From the NCBI GenBank assembly GCA_965153355.1, contig OZ231126.1, positions 1,612,001 to 1,676,000 on the forward strand: a DNA stretch of 64,000 nucleotides, given 5' to 3'. Under the pieces are notes generated by a model, which did no database searches, was not told where the DNA came from, and saw only the letters and a list, made by a program, of their open reading frames with translations. Source of the DNA: Flaccisagitta enflata. Taxonomy: Eukaryota > Chaetognatha > Sagittoidea > Aphragmophora. The position numbers were made by a program, and so were the translations under genes. Positions 46,930 to 58,051 of this stretch are shown one piece after another (the first letter of the stretch is position 1; every line of letters begins with the position of its first letter).

Positions 46930-47841
46930 CAGGCCTGAGCTATATAGCATTTTTGTCAACAATACAATACCAATACAATACATTCAAGTATTGGGACAAT
47001 ACAATACAATACCAATACAATACAATATTCATTAAAATTGTATACAATATATTTTAAGCATACAATACAATACAAAAAATATGATTTTACAGAGTTTTAA
47101 TAGTAAGTGATAAGCAGTAATATATATTAAACTAATCATAGTTAGGTAATGTACTAATAATTTGAAAAAGAATATGAAAATTTTATTCATAATATAAATA
47201 TTTTGTTTTATAAGAAGAGCTAAAAATTTGTTATATTTTTTTTCACTGTGATAAAAGTTTTATTTCATTTTTTTCTTATTCTGTCTTAATTTCTAGTATC
47301 TTTTCTTTTTTTTATACTTATCTATTTGTTGTTTTTTTTTATCTAGATCTGGTTCTGTTTTTTTATTTTTTTGTGTGTTTTTCATTGTCATTCCCTGTCT
47401 TTTTCTCTCTCTCCTGTAGATTTTCTTCCTCTTCCTCCTTTTCAACCTTCCAGCTTCTGACCACTGATTGTTTGTTTTATAGATCTTTATTCCTCTTCTT
47501 CTTCTTTGTCTATATTTCCAACCCACCTAATCTGTCATAAGTTCTTCTTCCTCTTTCTCTTTTCATCCCTCACCGACTTTTACTTTCAGCAAATCCTCCT
47601 CTTCTCCTTTTATCTCTCATTTTATCTACTTCTTTTGTTCTCCCTCAGACCGAGGAATGCTTTTCCTCTTCTTCTTCATCTCCTTCAGTCTTTTTTTCAT
47701 ATATTTCATTTATTTATTAATATTGTATAGTATTGTATTGTATTGGTAAAATAACAAAATAAACTACATGTATTGGGAAAACCCAATACACAAGAATATT
47801 GTAAACCCAATAACAATACCCAATACAATCGCTCAGGCCTG
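46930..47841 (+). mobile_element. hAT-like non-autonomous element H, copy 2, 8-bp target duplication
   Basis: 912 bp with perfect 11-bp inverted ends CAGGCCTGAGC/GCTCAGGCCTG and an 8-bp flanking duplication ctggtagg (46922-46929 and 47842-47849) from the host satellite. The interior has CAATAC runs at both ends and a C/T-rich middle without a transposase. Close relative at 1351-2258. Confidence 0.93.
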
Positions 47842-48600
47842 CTGGTAGGCTAGTTGGGTGGTAGGCCGGTTTGGCCGGTTAGCATGCTAAAATCTTCAGG
47901 ATTCAAATACTTATATTGAGTCCTTCTATTCAGAGACTACATACCAAGTTTCAACCAAATTGGTTGAAAAATGCAGAAGTTATGCACATTTTTCACTATT
48001 CGGCTGGTAGGCTGGTTGGGTGGTAGGCCGGTTTGGCCGGTTAGCATGCTGAAATCTTTACAATTCAAATACATATGTTGAGTCCTTCCATTTAGAGACT
48101 ACATACTAAGTTTTAACCAAATCGGTTGAAAAATGCAGAAGTTATGCACGTTTTTCACTTTTCGGCTGGTAGGCTGGTTGGGTGGTAGGCCGGTTTGGCC
48201 AGTTAGCATGCTAAAATCTTTACAATTTAGATACATATGTTGAGTCCTTCCATTTAGAGACTACATACAAGTTTCAACTAAATCAGTTGAAAACAGAAGT
48301 TATGCATGTTTTTCACTTTTCGGCTGGTAGGCCGGTTGGGTGGTAGGCCGGTTTGGCCGGTTAGCATGCTAAAATCTTTACAATTCAAATACATATGTTG
48401 AGTCCTTCCATTTAGAGACTGGCCGGTTGGGTGGAAGGCCGGTTTGGCCGGTTAGCATGCTAAAATCTTTACAATTCAAATACATGTGTTGAGTCCTTCC
48501 ATTTAGAGACTACATACCAAGTTTCAACCAAATCGGTTGAAAAATGCCAAAGTTATGCACATTTTTCACTTTTAGGCTGGCAGGCTGGTTGGGCCGGTTG
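47842..48600. repeat. ~160-bp satellite, right block
   Basis: About five units: cggctggtaggctggttggg at 48001, 48163 and 48321 (spacings 162 and 158 bp). One unit is truncated at 48418, where gagact joins ggccggttggg. Confidence 0.9.
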
Positions 48601-48759
48601 GGTGGGTCGGATCATAACATACGCATAGGCCGCAAAGCGGCTTACCCTAGTACAACTTCCCTCCAAATATGAAGCAAATCGGTCAAGGCGTTCAAAAGTT
48701 AGCCTATTTTTAAAACTGTGGACGACAACAACAACGACGACGACGACGACACCCACCCG

Positions 48760-49115
48760 CCTCGAATTATAGTCCGCGTCGGAATGGTATTCCGTCGTGG
48801 CTAAAGGATGCCAGTAGAGATGCTTTTGAGCAGGCCGAAATCAAACCCTTTAAATCAGTATTTCGTGCCTCACAACATCTAAGGCCAAAGCTTTTCAAAC
48901 GCGCTTTATTTTCTTTTGTAATCATCCCCCTAGCAGAGATTTCAATAGAGAATTGAGAAACAGCAAATTCACGGGACAAATCTGCCACAAGCGGGGCATA
49001 CTTTTCCTCTTTGTAGACATGATCACGATCTATGTTCCTTTACCATGGGCAAGTCAATTCGAGAATGACAATAACACGCGTATCTTCATTTACCACAAAT
49101 ACATCAGGGCGCAGG
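48760..49115 (-). pseudogene. Retrotransposon nuclease-domain relic (PD-(D/E)XK-like)
   Basis: On the minus strand from about 49115 the frame reads RPDVFVVNEDTRVIVILEL, then TCPW and an in-frame TAA, then resumes HVYKEEKYAPLVADLSREF and SIEISARGMITKENKARLKS before diverging after LLASFS near 48815. The RPD...E-L-T spacing with a following K-rich helix resembles the restriction-like endonuclease found downstream of reverse transcriptase in R2/NeSL-type LINEs and related retroelements. The assignment is from recall of the family pattern. It is clearly broken: internal stop, no RT domain beside it, and the C-terminal end lost. Confidence 0.6.
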
Positions 49116-49249
49116 GGCGTGACAATCAAATGGGGGGGAATAACACCGCCATGAGGTGCCTGAAAACCACTCAAGTCGGAAAACAGAGAAAAACCATTCC
49201 TCAGAGGGCTATTTGTGGAGGTTTTAGCCTAAAAAACGCTTTTTAACTT

Positions 49250-50295
49250 TTTTTTTTGTAGTATTACAATTACTTCTATTTTTGAAGATGAAATGAGTTT
49301 CCCAGTGCCTGTGATGCATTTGGGTGCTTCACATAGCAAAAGTTGGGAGTATCCCTTCACCCTACTTAGGTAATGTGGAGGAGCAAAAATCATGAAAATA
49401 ACCATTTTCCTTTTTTCAAAATTCCTTCATCTTCCGTTTTTGTTTTGGCCTTAAAGTTTCCACTGATTTTCCAGAGTTCAGCAAAATCCTGTGTAGTTTT
49501 GTTACAAAAAAAGACAATTATTTGTTTTAAAAAATCATGATATATATAAAAATAAACTAAAATATCAGAACATAAGTTATGAAAGAGCAAATGAAAAGGC
49601 AGAATTGCAATTCTATGAAGAGTAAAAAATTATGAAAGCTGATTCAAACAATGTCAGCATATTGTTTTATCCCACTACATTATGCAAATTAGGTCCTCAA
49701 AAGCAATTTTTAAAAAAAACGGAAGATGAACAAATTTTGATAAAACAAAAATGGTAAGGGTCCTAAAATTGGTCACTCCATATTAGGTAAAGAGGGCAAA
49801 AAGAAATAACCAACTTTTGCCATGCGAAGCACGCAAGTGATGCATGGTTGACTCTTTATGAAAATACTTGAGCAAAGCATGGCTGATGATGGTGTTTTAT
49901 TTATTTTACATTTTTTCCAAAACCCTTTTTTAGCTGCTAATTTGTGTATTGCTGTATCATTGATTTCATATCAGAATTATTGTTCATAAATATATTAAAG
50001 TAGCTATATAAATATTTTGGTTTGATTCCTAATTGGGGTTAGGTAAAAGTTGTTTTTTTTACCACAGAAATCATAAAAAGAAGTAAAACTTTATATTCTT
50101 TATTGAGGTTTTGGGTCTTATTTTTAACAAAACCAGATGGAGACTCTGAAAGTATATATATTTTTGACAATCTTTACCTGCGCTAAAAAAATGAAAGACG
50201 ACTGAAATTTGAAAAATTAAAACGCTAAAAATCTTAAAATTATTTTGTTTTGCGCTCCCTGATGTTGATGATCTGATCAAGGATACTTTTTATTT
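49250..50295. other. Unassigned AT-rich DNA
   Basis: No exon or named repeat recognised apart from the possible old repeat shared with 38085. Confidence 0.35.
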
Positions 50296-50298
50296 TTT

Positions 50299-50342
50299 GA
50301 CACACCCTAGCGGGTCATAGTAGCGTGCATGCGACTAAAAAT
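50299..50342 (-). repeat. GTCC-core repeat, 5' tip fragment
   Basis: ctagcgggtcatagtagcgt and gcatgcgactaaaaatc match the 5' tip of a minus-strand type C copy. Confidence 0.5.
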
Positions 50343-50359
50343 CAAAGTTTTTGGCACTT

Positions 50360-50841
50360 TTCAGCTGCGTCCATGTTACACACCGCATCAAACACTCTTT
50401 AGTAGGCTTTGGTTTTATCTGTCTGTCCGTCCTTCTATCTGTCCTTTCATATATCTGATATGTCTATCGCCAAAGACAATACACGCAAGGACACAGGACG
50501 CATCATTGCCCAGTCGGGGTTGGTCGTGTGCTTTCTACTTTTTTAGCGTTTTTGAGCGTTTTGAGCTCAGAGCTCCTGAGTCAGGAGCTCTGAGCTCAAA
50601 ACGCTGACCAAATGCTCCAGTGACCTTCTCTATCACTGTCCCTGCCCACCCGCATACAACTAAGGTAGCCTTGTATCCAGCATTGTTTTTATCTTCAACT
50701 TCTTTTTCTGCCCCTCCTTGGCTCCTTCTCTTCCTTCGATTCCGTTTTCTCCCTCTCTTGGATTCGGAACATGATTTTCGGAAGTTTTCGTAATACGACC
50801 GAACGCAAATCGCGCGATCGATTCCTGCGCCTACGAAGTCC

Positions 50842-50905
<64 letters not shown>

Positions 50906-50915
50906 CAGAGACAGA

Positions 50916-50946
<31 letters not shown>
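50360..50946. repeat. Dispersed repeat K, copy 1, with microsatellite
   Basis: Shares with copy 2 the order: cgcatcattgcccagtcggg, tcttccttcgattccgt, cttggattcggaaca, tttcgtaatacgaccgaacg, cgatcgattcctgcgcc, then (GA)n. A type C GTCC-core fragment is nested at 50510-50696. The microsatellite runs GA, then GACAGA, then CA (50846-50946). Confidence 0.7.
50510..50696 (+). repeat. GTCC-core repeat, type C fragment with perfect hairpin
   Basis: Carries the gagctcagagctcctg module and ends ccctgcccacccgcatacaa ... ggtagccttgtatccagcat. Contains an inverted repeat with 25-bp perfect arms and a 1-bp loop (50555-50579 and 50581-50605, start agcgttttgagctcagagct). Confidence 0.75.
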
Positions 50947-50948
<2 letters not shown>

Positions 50949-50999
50949 ACAGACAGACATGCACACAAACGTTAGTCTGATGGAGATTTCCTCCTTGAG

Positions 51000-51527
51000 A
51001 ATTTCGGTTGCCTCCGGTTTGCGCATCACCGCTAATGTCTTTACAATGAAAAGAAGAAGGCTGGACGCTCAGCCCAAAAGAAGTCGCTTGAAGGTGGGCC
51101 GGGGCAGTATTGTGAACGGGTTTGGGCAGTACATGTAATGCACCAAACCACGATTTCAGTCGATTAAGTGTCATCCATGATTTGCGTCACATTATCCGTT
51201 CAAACGAGGAGGGCACTCAAGGCCAAATCCTGATCCTGATCTGAAAATGGGTAAGGGGAACTGTAAATACCCAAGGCCATAAATACCCTGTAATGAGAAA
51301 ATGGGCCAAGAGGCCGGGATTTCTGTATAAATTCCCCCTAAGTACCCCATTTCAATGTCTTGGGAATCGTTTGCTCAAATACTTTTCCAACCTACAAATA
51401 CCCTACAAGTTGTAGATGGGGATTCAACTCATAAATACCTCTCATTTTCCCTAAATACCCCTCTCCTTCAATAAACCTGGGTGTCCATCTCGTAAATACT
51501 GTTTTTTTTCTCTTATCCCTCTTACTC
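51000..51527. other. Unassigned DNA
   Basis: Includes a run of loosely related phrases aaataccc / ataaatacc at 51260-51490. No gene supported. Confidence 0.3.
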
Positions 51528-51768
51528 TTTTTAGTTGCGAACACGCTTTGTCAGTCGGTCCGCCCGTCAGTTTGTTGGTGTGTCAGTCCTTCCATCATTT
51601 GGACCGTCCGTCGGTCCGTTCGTCCACCATGTTCGAGTTGAAAATGTGAAAAACCGCGCATTTTAAGATGCTGCAGTTGGTATTGTGTGTGTTTGAATGT
51701 GTTGGAGGGGGGTTGGAGGTGGGGTTGGGGTGAGGCTGGGGTATAGATGCTCCTGCCCATCCGTCCAC
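51528..51768 (+). repeat. GTCC-core repeat, type A, lacking 3' hairpin
   Basis: ttttagttgcgaacacgctt, core, gttcgagttgaaaatgtgaa, G-rich spacer, tgctcctgcccatccgtcca. The copy then joins another 5' segment (51769-51870, agagggtctgtctgtcggtc) instead of ending normally. Confidence 0.8.
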
Positions 51769-51879
51769 AAATCCCTATTAGAGGGTCTGTCTGTCGGTCA
51801 ATCAGTCCCTCCGTTGGTCCATCTGTCTGTCAGTCCATCTGTCCGTCGATCCGTTTTGCCTGAAAAATCGCATACTAGG

Positions 51880-52189
51880 TTGTTTCTGGCCACGATAAGC
51901 TCTTGCGATGAATAGAATGATCAAATACACATGTCTACAGTGTCTCATTTGACTGTTAAAAAAAATTCAAGCAGTTCGTCTGTTTATGTAATCACCGTGA
52001 GATTCACTCCACGCATTGACACAGTCAGGGCGCATTGTTGCCCGGTTGAGCTTAATGTTCTCTCTCTCTTCCTTCCTCGCTTTCGTTAATCTCGTCTCTT
52101 GGAGTCGGAACACAATTTTCAAACATTTTACGTTTTCGTAATAACTCAACCGAACGCGGATCATTTCAATCGCTTCTTGCGCTTGTTAG

Positions 52190-52251
<62 letters not shown>

Positions 52252-52356
52252 AACAGACAGGCACAGACACAGACAGGCACAGACAGACACAGACAGACAG
52301 ACCGACAGATAGATGGACAGTGAAAGAAAGAAAGAAAGAAACAGACAAACGAAGAC
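51880..52356. repeat. Dispersed repeat K, copy 2, with microsatellite
   Basis: cgcattgttgcccggttgag, ctcgtctcttggagtcggaa, tttcgtaataactcaaccga, atcgcttcttgcgc, then (GA)n at 52192 and (CAGA/CAGG)n to 52312. Confidence 0.75.
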
Positions 52357-53598
52357 GGTCAGAATCCCCTATTGAAAAAAAGTAAATAAAAAGCAGATAA
52401 AAAATAATTTTATTATAATTTTTTTACATAAGAGTTTTAAAAAAGATATAGAATTAGAATATGATGTTTGTTTCGGTCTAACTTGGGCCAAATAATGAGA
52501 ACCTATTTTTAGTACTAAAAGTAATTATTTTTGCTATAAAAACATTGCCAATTTAAATATTTCCTTTATCTTTTTTTAAAGAAGTAGAAAGGTTATGAAG
52601 TAAATGATCATTGCCAAAAGAAAGAACATTTTATAATAAGCTACAAACGCTTGAAAATTGATTTGAAAAGCTATGAAGAAACTTGCTAAATTTGTAAATT
52701 TTTTTAAAATTAAGAATTTAAATCAGTGCAAAATTATTAAATTACTATCATATTTCAGTTTTATAAATCTACTTCAAGAAAAACTAAACTAAAAGCAAAA
52801 AATGCAAATTGCAATATGCAAATGAGCTAGAAATTTTTTTGAAAATTGGCATAAAAATAAAAATCCCTAAAAAAGTGTAAAATAAGAATATGATATTCAT
52901 TTTGATAAGACTTAAGCCAAAAAAATCAGAATTTAATTTTATAACTTAATAATTACTTTTTACATAAAAATAGTATAATTTTGAAAAATTTTGTTATTTT
53001 TTTCGAAATATTGATGGATTACTATCTATTTTGAGTAGCTGCAAAAAATGTGGAATTCCTACCTTTTTTAAGCAAATTTTCAGGAAATTTGCATTATAAG
53101 CTTATTTGTGTATTGCAGTTATGAATTTTTTACTTATAATTCTAGTTTTTCTCAAATAGACTCACGAAACTGAAATGTGATATTAATTTCATAATTTGAT
53201 ACTAATTTAAGTGCTTGATTTTAAAAATTTGTATAAATTTGACAAGTTTCTGCAGTTTTTGGATTTTCAAAACAATTTAAAGCCTTCTTGGGTAATCAAA
53301 AAATATTGGTTTTTTTTTTTTTTGAAAATAATCAAAAACTAAATCACTTTTTTATTTTTGTAAAAAACAAATGGGTATATTCAATTGAATATTGTTTTTA
53401 TGGGAAAAAAACTATATTTAACACTAAAAATGTGTTCTAACTTTTTTCGGCTTGAGCCTGACCAAAACAAATATCATATTCTGATTTAACATAAATCTTA
53501 CATGAATGAAAATTAGAATGAGTTTATTTCTTTTATTCTTTATTTATTTATTTATTTATTTTTTTTTTTTGAGAAATTTCCAACAGGGGATTCTGACC
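52357..53598. mobile_element. AT-rich 1.24-kb element with terminal inverted repeats
   Basis: The left end GGTCAGAATCCCCTATTG and inverted right end GGTCAGAATCCCCTGTTG differ at one of 18 positions. A second inverted pair lies inside (gaatatgatgtttgtttcgg near 52456 and caaatatcatattctg near 53467). It is about 75% AT and has no coding frame. No target duplication was recognised, so the superfamily is undetermined. Confidence 0.65.
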
Positions 53599-53890
<292 letters not shown>

Positions 53891-53896
53891 AGTGCG

Positions 53897-54117
53897 CTTT
53901 TCAGTTGCGGACACGCAACTCCATAAGAGGCTTTGTCCGTCCGTCCGTCCATCCATCCGTTGATCCGTCATGGTGATTGAGTTGAAAAATGGGAAAACGA
54001 GCGTTTTCGATACTTTTTGTGTATGTTTGAGTGTTGGGGGTGGGTTGGGGTGTGGATGGGGGTTGGACGCCCCTGCCCACCCGTCCACAACAATATTGGC
54101 CCCGCGTCACTTGTTTT
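53897..54117 (+). repeat. GTCC-core repeat, type A (full length)
   Basis: 5' hairpin AGTTGCG-gaca-CGCAACT, ccataagaggctttgtccgt, short core, gattgagttgaaaaatggga, ggggtgtggatgggggttgg, cgcccctgcccacccgtcca, worn 3' hairpin, cgcgtcacttgtttt. Good reference copy for type A. Confidence 0.92.
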
Positions 54118-54229
54118 AGATAGATTTCTCTAACTAGAATGCAGGCTTCCAGCTTAAAATAAATCATTTTCTTGCCACTTTTTGAAAAAAATCCAAACGC
54201 ATACCTTGCAAGTGACTAAGAATTGAAGT

Positions 54230-54331
54230 GAGCTCTCTCTCTCTCTCACACACACACACTCACACTCACACTCACACTCACACTCACACTCACACTCACA
54301 CTCTCACTCTCTCTCTCTCTCTCTCTCTCTC
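54230..54331. repeat. (CT)n(CACACT)n(CT)n microsatellite
   Basis: Mixed CT and CACACT units. Confidence 0.95.
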
Positions 54332-54804
54332 GCAAAGGCTGTCTCAATGCCGCAATGACGTCACGATCTCGAATGAAACAAAGATAGAAAAAAATGACGC
54401 CTTATCGAATTTAATTGCTAGTAGGAAAGGTAGCGCCAGAGAGCATTTACTAGTTCTTTGATCGGGATGACCAATATTATGTTTTTTTTTTTCCCGTGAA
54501 AATTAATGTAGAACAACGAATAAGATGATTTTGAGTTCCACTTTACAGCTTTATCACCAGGGACGGACGGACTGATTTATAAATAGATGGATGGACAGTT
54601 GGATAAAGCCTCCCATAGACTTTCTTCTGACTACCACATACTTATCATGTCCTTCATTTCTTACATTGTTGTTGTTGCTTAAGCCTTAGGAATCTCTTCA
54701 ATCATTAGCTAGAAAGATGTCAATCGCGCCGGGCGAATTGTTACCTTCGATACATGTGACGCATGGCCGCATATGAAGTTATGAACAGGATCTTTTTTTT
54801 TTCA

Positions 54805-54808
<4 letters not shown>

Positions 54809-54897
<89 letters not shown>
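54809..54897. repeat. (CT)n microsatellite
   Basis: A pure CT run of about 89 bp. Confidence 0.97.
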
Positions 54898-54900
<3 letters not shown>

Positions 54901-54957
54901 GTTACCTCCAACACATGTACCGCATATGAACAGAAGTTTTTTTATTTCGTCAAGATT

Positions 54958-55163
<206 letters not shown>

Positions 55164-55309
55164 GTTTTGTATGTCATCAGTCTATAGTCTCTCACCGATT
55201 GACTAATTTTTTGTCCCTCTTGACTTTCTTTGCAGAAGAAAAAAGAAGATTGCAATGAGAAATTACATAGAAAGCATCAGATGTTCTCAACTGGTGCGCG
55301 TAAGTTTTG

Positions 55310-55440
55310 AATATCAAAAAGTATCAAAAAGGGAACAGTTTTCGCAGATACAGAAAAGGTACATTTTTGATACAGTATCGAAAATTTTTTGATACAGTAT
55401 CAAAAATGTTTTGATACAGTATCGCAAATTCTCCGATACT
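55310..55440. repeat. ~22-bp tandem repeat, TTTTGATACAGTATC
   Basis: Three to four copies of ttttgatacagtatcgaaaa; each unit is near-palindromic (GATAC/GTATC). Confidence 0.75.
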
Positions 55441-55645
55441 TAATAAACCTCAGACTACGTCGTGTGCACTAGAAGTTGCCACTATCAAACCTTTTGCACA
55501 AGAAAAGAAGGATCAAAATAACGGTGAAACTAATACTAGATATTCAAATATTGCTAGCGTTGTAAATGATGAAGATGAAATTTATGTCTCTGATGAAGAA
55601 TTCAGTCTTGAAGAAGCATTACAACGGATGACTGAAGTTGAATGA
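55415..55645 (+). CDS. Possible terminal coding exon, acidic C-terminus (unrecognised)
   Basis: A plus frame of 76 sense codons ends in TGA at 55643-55645. The second half is non-repetitive and acidic: SNIASVVNDEDEIYVSDEEF followed by SLEEALQRMTEVE. It is open from 55415, where a TGA precedes it, and has no ATG in a suitable place. It would therefore have to be spliced in, for example after a cag within 55417-55450. The GTCC-core repeat at 55648 would lie in its 3' UTR, and AATAAA occurs near 56152. No family recognised. A fragment of a transposon protein is an alternative. Confidence 0.35.
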   Translation, partial: YSIANSPILNKPQTTSCALEVATIKPFAQEKKDQNNGETNTRYSNIASVVNDEDEIYVSDEEFSLEEALQRMTEVE

Positions 55646-55647
55646 AA

Positions 55648-55863
55648 ATTTTTAGTTGCGTGCTACGCGACTCTACAACTGGCATTGTCGGTCCATCCGT
55701 TGGTCCGTCCATTGGTCCATCCGTCCGTCAGTCCATCACACTTTACTTTTTTGTTTTTTGCGGTCTTTGGCCTAACTGCTCCTGCTCAAATTATTTAGAG
55801 ACCTCAAATACAGCCCCTGCCCACCCGCACGTGACTGGGGTAGCCGTGTATCCGGCCTTGTTT
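55648..55863 (+). repeat. GTCC-core repeat, type C (full length)
   Basis: tttagttgcgtgctacgcga hairpin, gtccatccgttggtccgtcc core, tttttgcggtctttggccta, aactgctcctgctcaaatta, agcccctgcccacccgcacg, tggggtagccgtgtatccgg and ccttgttt. Best type C reference. Confidence 0.92.
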
Positions 55864-57005
55864 ATTTTTACTCTGAAATTTTCGTGGAATTCACCATCAT
55901 TGTAATTTTTGTATATCATCAATTCATCATTGTGAATTGTTGTTTTATTGTTTTAAAAATGTCTAAGAAACAAGTCCAAGAAACAAAGTGTGTGTTTATT
56001 CATGTACTGATTATACCATTTATTATCTTCTACTGTGTAAGAAAAAAAGAAACCCTAAGCATAAAATCCAACTGCTATATAATAACATATTGTACTTCTT
56101 TTTCATTGCCATCTATATGGAACTGTATTAGTGTCACTAAAAGATTAAAACATGAATAAAAGTGTAAGCAACAATAAATTCTGCATTACATTCTGCATTA
56201 TGTTCACACAAAGTTCTTTTAGCTAGTTCCTTATATGATTCCTAGTTATGTAGAATTATTCTATTATTATTTGGCAGCACAAAAAAAAAATCAATTGGTG
56301 CAGTGTCTCTTTTTTCAGTAGTAATTATGGACAATCATGCAAAAGATATATTTTTTTCCCAAAAAAGCATGCAATTCTTCATTTACACTTTTTCAAAAGC
56401 TAAAAAATGAAATTTTTTATTTGCGAACTTACAGCAACCTGCTGCAGTAAAAAGAAGTTGCTGTAATGTCTATTTTTAGTTTATTTTTGCTAGAAGTATC
56501 ATAAAATCATCTCATTTTGTCTTTCTACTGAGAAAAAAATGATTGTTTTACAAAAAATCCTCAATCGCAAAATTTCATCAAAGTTGCTGCAATATGCGGC
56601 AATTTGCGGCAACATTTTTCATTTTTGAGCCTGGTAACCCTTCTGGATGGAAAGAGCATGTAAAAATGTACCAGAATCCCAAGTTTCATATAGTTTGCCA
56701 GATTTGAAGCCTCTACATGAAAAATGTCATCAACCCAGTGTACCACTAGGAGTAGGAGGAGAGAGAAATATACAAAGAAAGGGCTAGAAAGGGTGACAAA
56801 TCTCGGGAGTGCATCGGAATCCGATATCTTATCTTTTTTATTCCCTTTCTTTTTTCTTTGTAATATTTCATTGAAGGTAAGGGATGATATCTTCATCGAC
56901 GTCAGGCTGAGAAAAATAGTAATTCTGATTTTTTTTTTTTTTTTTTTTTTACTTTTTTGAAAATGGTTGTATGAGATATCACCTCTACCACAAGCACCAC
57001 GTCCA
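55864..57005. other. Unassigned AT-rich DNA
   Basis: Includes an AATAAA near 56152. A 182-codon minus frame (56561-57109) has a K-run from an A/T homopolymer and overlaps repeat J; it is not supported as a gene. Confidence 0.35.
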
Positions 57006-57010
57006 GTTGT

Positions 57011-57415
57011 TGGAAAAAAAAGTCGAATTACGTATTCGACTTTTTGAAACGTGGAGGAGAAATCAGGTTTTCCATTTTCGATTTTAAGCATGTGTGGAAG
57101 TTGAACCATTTTCTGCCTGGGATTTAATAATTATAGCTATGAAAGAGCTAATTTTCAGTCGCGGACACGCGACTCTACACCTTGCCGTGTCGGTCGGTCG
57201 GTCGGTATGTCGGTCCGTACGTCCGTCACATTTTTTAATTCCGAGCGGTTTCCGCATTACTGCTCCTGCCCAACCGTCCGCGACTGGATTGCCGTGTATC
57301 CGGTCTGTTTTCTCATATGGCACCAACCAGAAGTCTGTACGGTTAAAATGTTTCGGGTTGAGATATTTCGAATCTTTTTTTATATTTTCGAATTTTTTTG
57401 GTCGGTTACATTAGT
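57011..57415 (+). repeat. Dispersed repeat J, copy 5 (hosts a type B element)
   Basis: gtcgaattacgtattcgact inverted repeat at the start, gaaatcaggttttccatttt, then tatggcaccaaccagaagtc near 57320. A type B GTCC-core repeat splits it at 57152-57310 within a T run. Confidence 0.75.
57152..57310 (+). repeat. GTCC-core repeat, type B, nested in J
   Basis: AGTCGCG-gaca-CGCGACT hairpin, ggtcggtcggtcggta core, actgctcctgcccaaccgtc, cgcgactggattgccgtgta. Flanked by tttt on both sides; the uninterrupted J copy at 44470 shows the empty site (gcttatttttctctttcaaa). Confidence 0.9.
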
Positions 57416-57812
57416 CGAGAAGGGCGATTTTGTTTCAATGACTTAGTGCTTGTGTTGCCTCAAAAGAGCTGACAATTATGGCATTTTCTCCGGTTGATTT
57501 GTTTCTATTCAGTGGCTCTTTGGAAAGGTTTGAAGTGGATGTTTGCTTATCATACAAGGATAGAATGATGTAAGGATGTCAGGATAGTTGTGAAGGGCCC
57601 GGATGAAACACCGGTTAGAGCTCCCAAGGCTCATGTCTTTTCTCTAGTTGTTGGTTTAGTAGTAATGATGTCCGACTTTCAAACATTACTGCCTCCGCTT
57701 ACGGCCTCAGCCGCTTACCCGCACGCGTCTAAGGTGCTCCTGCTCCTGTCCTGTTTCCTATTCAGGAGTGTTCAATGACAAGTGTGGACATCTCTTATTT
57801 TTCCTTGTCCAG

Positions 57813-58051
57813 ACGCGGGCACGATGTTAAACGGTTTGCCAGATTACCTTCACACTCTTAACTCTTTGCTTGTTCAGGCGCGGGAACAATGTCCAACGGT
57901 TTGTCATATTACCTTTACACTCATTGCTTGTTCAGGTGCGGGAACGATGTCCAACGGTGTGTCATATTACCTTTACACTCTTTGCCTGTTCAGGTGCGGG
58001 AACGATGTCCAACAATTTGTCATATTACCTTTACACTCTTTGCCTGTTCAG
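57813..58051 (+). repeat. Tandem acceptor-junction array (4 copies)
   Basis: Four tandem units, 57813-57877 (65 bp), 57878-57935, 57936-57993 and 57994-58051 (58 bp each). Each comprises about 41 bp related to the start of the next aminopeptidase exon (gcgggaacgatgtccaacgg ... ttacctt) and about 17 bp of intron end (ctctttgcctgttcag). Each unit ends in CAG, so five acceptor-like sites precede or start the exon (57812, 57877, 57935, 57993, 58051). The upstream-most one has the longest pyrimidine tract (tctcttatttttccttgtcc). Confidence 0.92.

Noticed and set aside
56561-57109. 182-codon minus-strand frame
   Set aside because: Spans a homopolymer lysine run and the start of repeat J; no domain and no splice or promoter context.
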